This document shows positions 1-13,000 of a stretch of DNA of 64,000 nucleotides, piece after piece. Made by a program: the position numbers and the translations under genes. Location of the stretch: NCBI GenBank assembly GCA_031308135.1, contig JAHLJT010000631.1:221257584-221321583 (forward strand), read 5' to 3'. Position 1 is the stretch's first letter. Each line of letters opens with the position of its first letter. The stretch is from Acheta domesticus. Lineage: Eukaryota > Arthropoda > Insecta > Orthoptera > Gryllidae. Under the pieces are notes generated by a model, which was not told the origin of the DNA, made no database searches, and saw only the letters and a list, made by a program, of their open reading frames with translations.

Positions 1-329
1 GGTGTATAAACTGCTTCACAAAGAGTGTTTTTGCAAGCTGTTTCTTAATGACCAAGTTCTACATTTTGCCTATATTTTTCCTATATTGAAGTGCAGATCC
101 ATTGTATATTTATTTATTATTTATAGCTAGTGTGTAAAACACCATGACTGTTAGTGCTTATTTTACCTGCTTTTGAAGGAATTTTATATATATCAAATTG
201 GTGTAACTCTACTACTAGAGGTAGTCACATTCACTTCTGATATTGACAATATATATTTTAGACATTTCTGTGCAATTGATATCTAGTATTAAAATACGCA
301 TTTTAAAAAATATCTTAATTTTTTCACAG
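1..329. other. intron sequence, 3' part
   Basis: AT-rich sequence upstream of the first visible exon. Apart from the acceptor at 328-329 I see no exon, repeat array or other feature. Confidence 0.7.
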
Positions 330-504
330 TTGAGCTTAAGTGAAGATGATTATCAAATGCTGCTTCGTATTCCAAATGAAAACATGCAAGAGAAAGAAGA
401 TCCTCCTCTTACTCCTGTAATGGAAGTGAATCGTCCAGTCTCTCAAGATACATGTGAAATTAAAGTTGAGAGACCCAACACATTACAGAATATACCAATT
501 ACAG
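330..504 (+). CDS. Vps13: Vps13 exon 1 of window (rod region)
   Basis: A pyrimidine-rich acceptor (ttttttcacag) precedes an in-phase 175-nt exon that begins [18 protein letters not shown]. The donor is acag|gtttgt and leaves phase 1. The DDY..LLRI..EN..E pattern fits the inter-repeat linker of the VPS13 rod, where a short helix precedes a new beta-groove repeat. The next exon completes the split Gly codon, which supports both boundaries. Confidence 0.85.
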
Positions 505-2267
505 GTTTGTTTATGGGCCTTTTACTCCCCCCCCTCCTGTAATGGAAGCAAATACTTAACAATGCGATTAAAATTACATCTTTAAGATAAGAGATTTATT
601 GCATGAAACATAATGCTCTCTAAATGTAATGCATCAAAAAATATACATACTCATGGGTGGATAATGGATAAATTATTTCAAAAAATTGAAATATATTATA
701 ATACCATTGTTTTGAAATCCTTTGTTATATGTGAGGAAAAAATGTAAAGAAAAAATTTGGAGGTGTTTTTGAGAAAATAGTTTAAAAATTACCTTTATTA
801 CACATAAAATGATGCAAAAACTACTCGTATATTAAAAAAATGTTCTGTACCTTATTTAAAGATCTGTCTTTAAAGATCGTAATAAATCTATAATCTATCT
901 AATAATCTACATAATAATCTATCTAATAAATCTATCGCAATTTTGAAAAATTCAGAGTTTCAATGAAAAGTGCACCTGTGCCATCTTTGAAGTGTCGTTT
1001 GGGTTGTCTGAGACAAAAGTTCAATAAAAAAATTTAGAGGCCTTTGTGAGAAACTTTTCTCCTTCATATAAAAAAATACCTCAAAAATCAAAATACCTAT
1101 TTCAAACTCACAAGCCCTCCCGAGATCAATCATCCAAATTGATCAGAAAGTATTAATTTTGGAGAAAATCATCTGAATGGTTTAGGTGCTAGCATTGACC
1201 ACACACAGATGTTTTCCTATCAATCAATTTTTCAGTGTCAAGGTCCTATAAAACATGGATTCTGCCTACATGTCATGTGAGAGGATGTGATTAACTACAT
1301 ATATAATTTAAATAAGACTTATGTAAATTTTTGATGAGTTTCCTAATACGTTTCATAATGTGTATGTGTTTCCATCAAAATGGCAACATTGATTTTTTGC
1401 AGGATTACAACTTTTTCTTTTTATGAAAGCAAGCAAGTTAAAAAACAACTCTCTGTGGTAAGAATTTAGTTGAGACTGGAGTAAATTTGTTTAATTATGA
1501 TTAATACGTGCACACACACTAACACGCACACGCGCACACACACGCGCGCACCACACGCGCGCGCACCACACACGCGCGCACCACACACGCGCGCACCGCA
1601 CGCGCGCGCACCGCACGCGCGCGCGCTCCATACTACCACACATGCACCACACACACGCACCACACTACCACACATGCACCACACACACACGCACCACACT
1701 ACCACACATGCACCACACACACACGCACCACACACACACGCACCACACACACACGCACCACACACACACGCACCACACACACACGCACCACACTACCACA
1801 CATGCACCACACAACCACACATGCACCACACACACGCACCACACTACCACACATGCACCACACACACGCACCACACTACCACACATGCACCACACACACA
1901 CACCACACTACCACACATGCACCACACACACGCACCACACAAGCACCACACACACGCACCACACTACCACACTTGCACCACACACACGCACCACACTACC
2001 ACACATGCACCACACACACGCACCACACTACCACACATGCACCACACACGCACCACACATGCACCACACACACGCACAACACATGCACCACACACACGCA
2101 CCACACTACCACACATGCACCACACACACGCACCACACTACCACACATGCACCACACACACGCACCACACTACCACACATGCACCACACACACGCACCAC
2201 ACTACCACACATGTCGGGAGCTTAGAGCTCTCTCTCTCACTCTCTCTCACACTCTCACTCTCTCTCA

Positions 2268-2301
<34 letters not shown>

Positions 2302-5300
2302 TAATAATGAATAAACATGCAGAAATGCAACATTCAAAACAGAATGTATAAATACAGAAGTTTACAAACATTAATGTCTATTGAAGGATCCTTAAATACT
2401 TATTATTAAAACAATTCTCAGATATACACTACACACGCATGAAAGACCAGCCAGAAGTTTAGGGCTTGGGTGATGCCCTGCTGGGGGAGGTACCCTATGG
2501 TGATGGTGGATCTCGTATACCAGTGGAAGCGCAACACCACCACTTGCTGACTACAAAGCACATTACACTTGTGGAACTAATGATTAAAAAGAGGTGGCAT
2601 ACCTGGAAAAACAAATAATAATTCACTCACTTCTCAAACAGGATTTCAATTTTTTCTTAATTTTTTCTCTTGAATAAAGTTCACTTATAAAATTGGCAAA
2701 AGTCTGATTGTCATTAAAACCTCTTACACTTTGAAAGCAGGAAGTTTAAAATTATTTGGATCCCCTCCTATCCCACAGTATTGAAGACATTTTTTTTTAA
2801 AACTAAATCTGTTGTTCATAATTAGATTGTTAATTAATATCTACATTTTTTTATAATGAGTAGTTTTTAGGTAATTTTGAAAAAAATTCACAGATTTTCT
2901 CAAAAATGGCTGGAAATTTTTCTTTATATTTTTCCTCAAATAGGGGAAGATTGTCTGGTAATACAGATAGGTATGGTTTTATTACAACATTTGGAATTTT
3001 GAAAATGCAAAAATTCAGTTTTTTAACCTGCCCTTCAATATTTAAGCTAGAGATTTCTTTTTAAATGCAATCTATTGCTCAGTATTAGACCTTGAAACAA
3101 TTTGATGTATGCTTTTGTCAAGTTAGTTTTTCATGTAATATCAAGATGTATAATTTAATTTCATCAAGTTATGTCTGAAGTGTTAGTGGTAAGATACTAT
3201 TAGGTAACTATTACCAATAACAAAGAGCTTTCCTTTTCTTTTTTCATATCTCCTTTGCTCTGTTTGTTGAAAGGATTTTTTCAAAAGATGACTGAAATAT
3301 TCCAATTTACTAAATTATTATATTTTAAGGGCTCCAATTTACTAAATTATAATATTTTAAGGCCGGTTATAAATAATGCAGGAAGAATGTTCAATTGTAA
3401 AACCTCTTATTATTATACTTCTTTCTGCGCAGGATCTGAAGTAACTCCTCAGGCAAAATCTCCCACAGGACCAGTCACAACAACTGTTAAATTTACTTTC
3501 ACAATGGATAAACTTGTGGTAGATCTGTTTTCAGGTGGTTCTAACTTGGTAAGACTATTTTATGTTTTGAATAAATGGATTTAAATAACTGAATTGTGAA
3601 TTGTTGAGTGTTTTCTCAGGAAAGTAATGTTTCATATGATTATTGTATCCTTTATGTCAGTGTATTTCTTAAATTATGAATATTATTTTTCATGAAAAGA
3701 TAGAAAATCCTAGGTGTGGGTTAAAAACTATTACTGAAGAATATTTATCTACTAATGGCTCTAGCCGGGTTTCCGGCCATAGTTTGCAATTCGACTCAGA
3801 TTTTTTCCACATGTTTGGATGTAGAAATTATTATTATTTTCAAAATATGATGTTAAAATAGCCACATGGTAAGTACTTACAGCAAAAAAACAGTTTTTTT
3901 GTTTAAATTAAGAAAATAATTTGTGGCATTTATTTTATTTCTTTGCTTCTGATATGAACTTTGCCGTAATAATTTGTTAAAAAACTGACTTGTAGATGCC
4001 TTTCAGTTCATCAATGGAGTCATAAATTGATTAAAATAATCTTTTCTGTAAAAATGGTAACCAAAAATTTCATTTTTTTAAATAAAAATTCACCTAATTC
4101 ATAAACTTCCAAGAGTTTCAGATAGTGCTACTTATGAAATATTGACAAATTCTTATGCTTTTGAGTGCTACTACCGGCAAATGTCTAGGATTTGATATAC
4201 GACCTGGCGGGCCAATTTTGTAACTGTGGTTTTTTTACAATTTACATGTCTTAAATAATATAATATGTTTTAATAAGTTTATAAAATATGTGATATTGTC
4301 AAAATTGATAAAAAATAATAGAAAATGTTTTAGTATTGTTGGAAATCTTTATTATACATCAAATAAAATATTTTATTCAAAATAAAAATGCTTTATACTT
4401 CATAAATAATAAATTGCAAACATAATAAATTGCGGACAAATTGGTTAATACTCTTTGTTAGAAGAACGTTTGTTTACTTTTACTGAATTAAACTGGAAAC
4501 AAATTCAAGGATTGCAACAAAAGTTAACTTCTATGAAAAAGACGAAAAACAAATCATCTTTGCAGGCCTTATTTGTCTTTTTATTTAAACTAAAAACAGA
4601 AAATTTGTATAATGTCTTAGCATCAATTTTGGATTTAAGAAGCAATCAAATTGTATCATATTTCTGAAAATCTGTTCTGGACTCATTTCAGAAAAATGTT
4701 TTACCATACGAGTTTGGTGTTGATGTTTGTAACAGAGATCTTATTGCTAATCACACCTCACCCTGTGTAAAAAGTTTTCATAATTTGGAAGATCAATTGG
4801 TGCTTATAATGGATGGTACATATATAAAGCATGAAAAAAATGCAAATACAACTACCAGAGAAAATCGTACTCCGGGCAGAAAAATTTTGGCCCATCTGGC
4901 GAAGAGAATTGACCAATTTGTCCGCGATTTATTTTTTTACGACATACAAAGCATTGTTATTTTGAATAAAAATATTATTTGATGTGTAATAAAGATTTCC
5001 AACAGTACTAAGGCATTTTCTATTATTTTTTATCAATTTTGACAATATTACATATTTTATAAACATGTATTTTATAATATTTAAGACACAGAAATCATTA
5101 AAAACCATGGTTACAAAATTGGCCCGCCAGGTCGTAAATCAAATCCTAGACATTTGCTGGTTGGAGCTCTCAAAAGCATAAGAATTTGTCAATATTTCAT
5201 AAGTAGCACTATCTGTAAATCCTGAAAGTTTATGAATTAGGTGAATTTTTAAAAAAAATGAAATATTTGGTTAATATTTTTATAGAAAAAAATAATTTTA

Positions 5301-8300
5301 ATCTATTTACTACTCTATTGATGAACTGAAAGGCATCAACAAGTCAATTTTTTAACCAATTATTATGGTAAAGTTCATATCAGAAGCAAAGAAATAAAAT
5401 AAAAGCCACAAATTATTATTTTCTTAATTTAAACATGAAAAAACTTTTTTTGCTGTAAGTATTTACCATGTGGATATTTTAGGATCATATTTTGAAAATA
5501 ATAATATTTTCTATATCCAAAAATATAGGAAAAATCTGAGTTGAATTGCAAACTAAGGCTGGAAACCCTTCTTATCTGGCTAGAGCCTTCATATGATTAT
5601 TAAGCATTGTAAATAAGTATGTGAAATAAAGAGTATGGATGATTACATTTCGTCTGTTTGTACCTATTAGGAATCTGTATTAACTGACATGAGTAAACAT
5701 GAGAACGGACTGGGTCGTTTCTCTTTAAACTTCCTGTCACTGAAAGGACATGTTTTCTCTGATGGAACTCTCAGCACCTCTCTACTGCTGGTGGACTGCC
5801 TTTTGGATGATACTCGCTCTGGAACCAAATCAAAAATAACAAGACTAATGCAACGTAAGACAGATCAGGATGTTATTCAAACTGAAACGCAAGAGGTAGC
5901 AGAAGAATCTTTCAAGAGTATGTTAGATGTAACATTCCAACAGAAAGGCGAAGATTCATTTGGTAAATAAAACAATATTTTTGTGATGTCAGTTATTCTT
6001 AATTTTACTAAACTTTGTAAATTGCCAAAGTAACATTAGGGAAACTTTCTAGATTGTATAATTCTTACATAATTCTTTTATTATTACTTATGTTATCCAC
6101 ATCATTGTCGTTATCATTATAAACATCTGTTTTATCATTCATGACTGTAGACAGAATTTTACTCTTTTAATGTGATGTCATTGTGCTCCTTCATTGTGCA
6201 TAGGGTTCTACAACTATGCATATTACTCCTTAGCTATTGTCCTTTTGATTTCTATTTTAATAATTTTCAATAATCTAATTTTATGATTTTTTTATAACTG
6301 TCTAATACTTTGTTTCATTTCTTTATTTTACATCCTTATTTGTTTATAGACAGTTAACTGAGTTTACACTATTTCATCACAAAGAATGAAGTTCTATAAA
6401 GATTATGGAATGTGGATTAATGAAAATATTGAATTTCTAAACTGAGACTGAACAAATTCAAAAACTTTTTTTTTATTGTTTAATATTTTTATACAAAGTA
6501 TTGCGAACACTTTTTTTTCTTCTTCAGGTGTTATCATTTGATTATTAATTTTAAATCTATTTTTAACATTCTTATAATTCAAATTCTTCATAACAGCACT
6601 ATTTCCACTAAAATTAATTATTAATTACAATTTAAAATTCCAATAATTTTCCAATAAAATTTTTGTACAAACATAAGTATATGGCTCACTTTTCCATTCA
6701 TTAAAGTATATATTGCAGTATAAATATGGTCATATTTTCCAAGGTTTTAGTTGGCTACTTAGCCTTACTCTTCTCAGCCCCCAGGAACCTTAACTGTATT
6801 ATTTATATTGCACTGGTAAAATTGAGACTCAGAATTCCAACATAAAGCTTGCTGTGTGAGCTCTTCCTGAATAAACTTGTCATATTACCTACACCAAATT
6901 GAAACCTAGATTTGTGAATACCACAAACAACCATGTAACCAGATATTTTAAAATTTGTCATGCTACATTACAAGTTACACAATTTTTGCATTTGCTTATG
7001 TATAAACTATACACACTCCTGTAAATACATTTCAGAAGAGGTAGACATCTGCTGTGTATTACATTTTCTGCACTTGAACACTTCAATGCATTCAGAAATT
7101 AGAAGTATATTTGTGATAAGCTACTCAACAAGGAAATTTTTGTCTTTACTTTTGTTGCTATTTATGCAACCAATTGGAGGCCTTTAGTGTGATTGCTCTA
7201 CCGGTAAGTCTCTACCTTCTGCAAGGTTACAGAAACGGAACCCAGCCAGAGCAAACACCTGATGGTTTGCAATGACAAAAGCTCTGTGACCTAAAAGGAG
7301 AAGCTGCACTCTGGCACAGTATAGCACACAGCAATTAGCATGAATCACTCTGCTGTTAAGAAACTGAGTTATTTAAATAATAACAGCTTCTAATCAAAAT
7401 CTTATTTAAAAAGCCATGCTATGTACTGCCAAGAACACGTTACTAGAAAAGCAATATGTACATATGTAAATATATGAAAAAGATATGTTATTCTATGAAC
7501 AGTGAAATGTAACCATCTTTCTCAAACACTGCAAAGTGGGTTCATGACATGTCATGAGTAGACCTCGGATTTTAGGACAAATGACTATACAGTTCCTTTA
7601 GGATGTTGTGGAAAATAATTGCAGATGTTTATGAACTATGAAAAAATAGATCTACTGTAAACATCTAATAGTGCCCAAAATGTCTTAAATGAGCAGATGA
7701 TGCCTATTTTAATGTTTTTGGCGAAAATTGCCTAAACCAAGTAATTTTCAAGAATAGTCATATTTTGAATGTTAATTTTTGAAATTAGTTTTACTGAAAC
7801 GCAAATACTTTCCCAAATTTCCAAAAACACAAATATCATGCAATCGAATATGCACCAAAATCTCTCACCCTACACATCGAACACAAAGAGCCATGCAAGT
7901 TAACATAACGAGGATGTTTCATGCTCGTCTCGCATGCACTCTTGCGCTTCTTGATCAGCACACACTTCTTATTGTTAGACAATTGCTCCCGTTACTTGTG
8001 CAGCTGCGCTGTTGACAGGTTGAGGTTTATTGCCGCAGTGTGTTGTCTTCAAAATCGAGGCAAGGAAAGACACAGGGCAGGCAACATGAAAATCCAGAGC
8101 TTACAAACACAGAGCTTACAAAAGATGGTCCAAGGTCCAATGGTTAAATGAGTTATGTGGTACAAGTTGGAGGTGGGGGGAGTGAAGAAGTTACAGAAGT
8201 GAACATGAGCTATGTGACTAAATTTTGTTTGCTCCTATAAATCTGTCAGTGGAAAGTTCATTTTCAGCTTTCAAAATGATTTTAACAGATAAGACATAGC

Positions 8301-8758
8301 GTTACGGTAGAAAATTTGGAGAAAATATTGATTATATACTGTACTGCAAATTATGAAAGTGAATAAAATATGCTTGTAGTCTCTCGCATAAATGTAAAAA
8401 TATGTAATGTCCTGCGTTATAAAAATTGCTTAATTTAATCCTTTTGCGATCAGTTTTGGATGCCAGAAATGTAACCTTTTTGTGTCTCCTGTTTTTTTCT
8501 TTGCCTGGTTTAGTCATTTTGAAACCTATTTTAAGTGCCTAAAAAGTCAATTTTCATGCCTAAAAGTGCCTAATTTCATAGTTTTGCTTCCTATTTTAGG
8601 TGTCTGAATCATCACTTTTTTGTGCCTAAAATTATGAGTTTTAGTCATGAATCTGGGGCTTGTTTTATGCATTTGCATTAAATAAAAAATTAATATTTGT
8701 ATGTACTGTCTCTATTTTATAATAGTACGTAGGGTCTTCATCTGTGTGTTTTTCTTAA

Positions 8759-8794
<36 letters not shown>

Positions 8795-8798
8795 TATA

Positions 8799-8836
<38 letters not shown>

Positions 8837-10030
8837 CTCTATTACATTGGATGTGTAAGAACTATTTAGTTACTGTGGTATTCACAAATTATTGATTTCA
8901 GTATTTGTTAATTATTTGTCCTAATAATTTGACTTACTTGTGACTGTATACATTGATTCTTCTTTAAATTTTTTCCTTGAACAGAAAATTGAACAATAAA
9001 TAAATGTTGTAAAAATGTGGAATTTTTTTATTTTTTTGGAGAAATTGGGCTCATCACGCATGAATTTTGATATTTTTTAATTTTAATGATTAGTTTCTTT
9101 TCTAATAATTAATATAACAAGGTTATTAAAATTACATAAATTATAATTGATTTTCTTTTTTTTTTTTTAATGTAGTGGATGTTCGGATTTTTGGATTTGA
9201 CCTGGTATTAAGTACTGAGTATTTAATGAAGGTGGGTGACTTCTTTGCGGGATGGACTTATCACGCAAGAATGAAGGAAATTGCAGAGGATTATAAATCA
9301 GAAATAGTACCTGCAACAACAAAGAGCAGCCGAACTACAACTAGAACTACAACAAGCAATAAAACAGTAACCGTTGCTGGTTCTAGTACCCACAGTACTG
9401 TTCCTGAGAAAAAAGGCAAAATGACTCTAAATGTACGAGTGGAAAAACCAGATATTATAATGGTGGAGTCAGTGTCTGATATCAACACCAAAGCAATAGT
9501 GTTGAATGTAAGCATTATTCACTCTCTACAAGAAGTTAAAATTTTGACCTTTAGCTAATTTTTTGTATTTATCATTAGTTTTTAATTTACAAAATAGAAA
9601 AGAAAAAAATAAAGTTGTTGCTTTTATTTAGTGTAGAGATAAAATGTGAAACGAAATCTTTGCAACTTATTTCCTTTTCCTTATATACATAAGAGAGATT
9701 TATACATGAATACAGAAATAAATAAATAAATAAAAAGATGTATTAGCAAATAAGAAATTTTAAAGAGCCTGAAAAATATCAAATTTCACTTTTACAAGTT
9801 TTGAAGAATAGAGATAACAGAAATAGTAGAATCATATGTAAAATGTTCATATTATTTTGTCTCTTACAGAAAGAACTCACCTTGAAAATGCGCCTTTCAG
9901 ACCAGCATCAAGTTATCTGTGGTTCAATAAAAGATCTAGAACTATATTCCTGTGTGTTCAATCCCAAAAGACGAGCAGAAACTACTTATCAGGTAACAGA
10001 TTATTGTTGTTGTTGTTGTTGTTATTGTTG

Positions 10031-10087
<57 letters not shown>

Positions 10088-13000
10088 CTCTATATCACGA
10101 CTAAAGATGTTATGAGTCAGGTGAATATAAAATCTACTCCATGTTGCAACCAGCTACCTAAGGAGCAGATCTAGGGACTGTCAGTGCCTGTACAGTACTT
10201 TGTGCAAAATGTGAGCTGTTCCAAATAAAGCAATTTCTTGCACTTCCTAGTCCTTTCAATGTCCTGGAAGTTAAGCCAAGTTCTTACACATATTTTGAGG
10301 AACAATCCCAGAGCTCCGATAACTAACAGGATGACCTGGGCTTTTATGCCCCACATTCGGCTGATCTCGATTTCCAAACTCTTGTATTTAAGACGTTTCT
10401 CTGCCTCCTTGGTTATGACATTTTGATCACAAGGCACAGCAACATTTACAAGTAGACACTATTTTTTCTCCAAATCCTGGATAACAATATCTGGTTTGTT
10501 TGCTATAATGTGATCTGTTTGAATTTGTTGGTCTTACAACATATGTATAACATCTAACTGATGTCATTGGTTTTGGTGAGTGTTCATACCACTGGGGCAT
10601 GTGTTTGGAACTTCGAGGGCGGTACAGATCTGCCAGTGGAGCAGTGCCTACATGCTGTGTTGTGTCTTTTCAAGTATTCGGTCTTTGCTAGGATGGGATA
10701 AGCTGAGACGATATGATCAATGGTTTCTACTTATTCCTGGCAAATGCGGCATTTGTCATCTTGGGAAAGTTTGAGAACCATTTATCATAATGTCGTGTTA
10801 TCAGTGCTTGATCTTGAGCATCTATTAGAACTGCTTCTGATTCTGGTTTCATTCTTCCCCTTTTACGCCACATAATTGATTGATCTTTATTGATCTGCAC
10901 CTTGTCCATTCTTTTTAGATATTGTTCACGGAGTGGTTTGTTTCTCCACAAGTTCTTTAACGTTTTTTGTGTCTCACATTTCATGTTTAGTAGCATCAGA
11001 AGTTCAGCGTCTGTGTTATTCAGCTTATCTTGCATAGTTTTCTTTGCAATGCTTCTTGCTGCAATGCCTCTGTTTCCCATCCTTCAGTCAGATTTCATGA
11101 CCTGCCTCATTAGAGGATCATCTTGATGACTGACTACCTACTTTCCCATTCCAACTATTGCATTGTACCAGGAGCCTCAATTTGCCTGAGGCGTCTTCCC
11201 CCTTCCTTGTGTGACACATGAAGTCTATATACATCAGCTCAAGGGTGGGTGATATGATGCATTGTTAGCAGTTTTCTGGTTTTTCAATCTATGATTCAAA
11301 TTTCTTGCTCAGTCCAGTGCACTAGTCAGGAACTGTACTCAACTACAGGCACTGCCAAACTACGAATTGCAGTTATTTTATTCCTGGAGTTCAGAGCAGA
11401 CTGCAGGACAAGTCTCACTCTTCTGTAATACTCCTTGTGAATTCCCTGTTTCATTGTGTCGTTTGAGATATTCTCACATTCTTCAATGCCCAGATATTTG
11501 TAAGTTTTACTTGGCTCAAGATCTTGAATCACAGTGTGCATAGCAACTTCAGTGCTCTTTGACATTGTCTGTTTTATGTTTTTTATATTGAATAATGGTA
11601 GCAGCAACAAGCTGTTATACACATATCTAATCGTGTTGCATAATACAGTGTTTCTATTTTGTACAATACTAAGTTCACATATCATTATAATCATAATCGA
11701 TGGCGCATTTACATATCTTATCAAATATAACATAATAGTTTATCGCAAATATTTCTTATATCACATCAGAATATCATTTATCACTATTTTTATACTCAAT
11801 TTTGTCCAAGCTATTTTTAAACGCACTCAGAGTTTCCTTTTCGATGCATTCTGCTGGTAGTTTATTCCATGCGTTGACTATTCTATTGGTGATAAAATGT
11901 GTTCTTTGTCCAGTCTTCGTTTTCTCTTTTCTCAATTTCATCTTGTGTCCCCATAGTCTATCATCAGTAGATCTTGTAAAGAGGGATTCTTGTCGTGGGA
12001 TTTTGTATAGGCTATTCAAAATTTTATGTTTCAACGAGATCGGTTCTAGTTCTTCTCTGATCAAGTGACAATAAGGACATCTTCTGACATCTTTTTTGGT
12101 AATTGGAATTTAGGCGATTTTCTCTTGGTATCTTAGTTACTCATTTTTGTATTTTTTCCAAACTTTGCTTGTCTTTTTTATTATATATGGACCAAACTAC
12201 GTTAACTTACTCCATATATATCTTGGTGTGTGATAAGTCAGCAATTTTTTGGACATATCACAAAACTCCCCATGAATTTCTTCAACGTCTTTTTCTTTGT
12301 TCTCATTGTTTGTTGAGTTCGTAGATACATAGTCTTATTTGAGATGTTTCAGTATTGTATCAAAGTCTGCTCTAAAGAAGTTCGGTTTATTACTGGATCT
12401 TTCCGAGTGCTCTTCCTCTTCCTGTGTTTCTACTTGTAAGGTTGTGACAATTACCAGGTGATCACTCTGCCCGATACTTGGTCTCAGGATAGGAGGGTTC
12501 ATAATATCTTCTTCATTTACCAGCACTAGATCCAGAATTGAAGGAGTTTGGTTTCCTCTGTACCTTGTGGGTTTATTGACTTTTTGACTCAGAGTCAATA
12601 CAATGTTGAAGAAACTCCCATTCTACTTCTATTTTGGAGGTGGCTCCAGTTTTAGGTGAATTTATGGAAGGGAAATTGAAATCCCCCATGATTATAGTTG
12701 GTTTCGCTTATTTTATCTGTTTGTTCAAAAAGTTTAAGGTCTGTTTGACTTGGTCTTGACTCAGTTGATGATGGTCTGCATATTCCTCCGATGATAAGTT
12801 GTGTTCTACCTATTCTCAATTTCAGCCATAGTGTTTCTATATCGGGGTTTTCTATTTCACTGATTTCCTCTACTCTCACAATAGTTGATCCAATTTTCTG
12901 TCTCACATATATTAATATTCCCCCTCCTCGTTTATCAGATCTGTCCTTGCGGTAAATGGAAAACTCAGGGATAGATACCATTCTATCTGGAATTTTTGAA

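Noticed and set aside
1466..2314. Long His/Thr-rich and Cys/Val-rich open frames on both strands
   Set aside because: They are translations of the CA-rich minisatellite; no unique sequence supports a protein.
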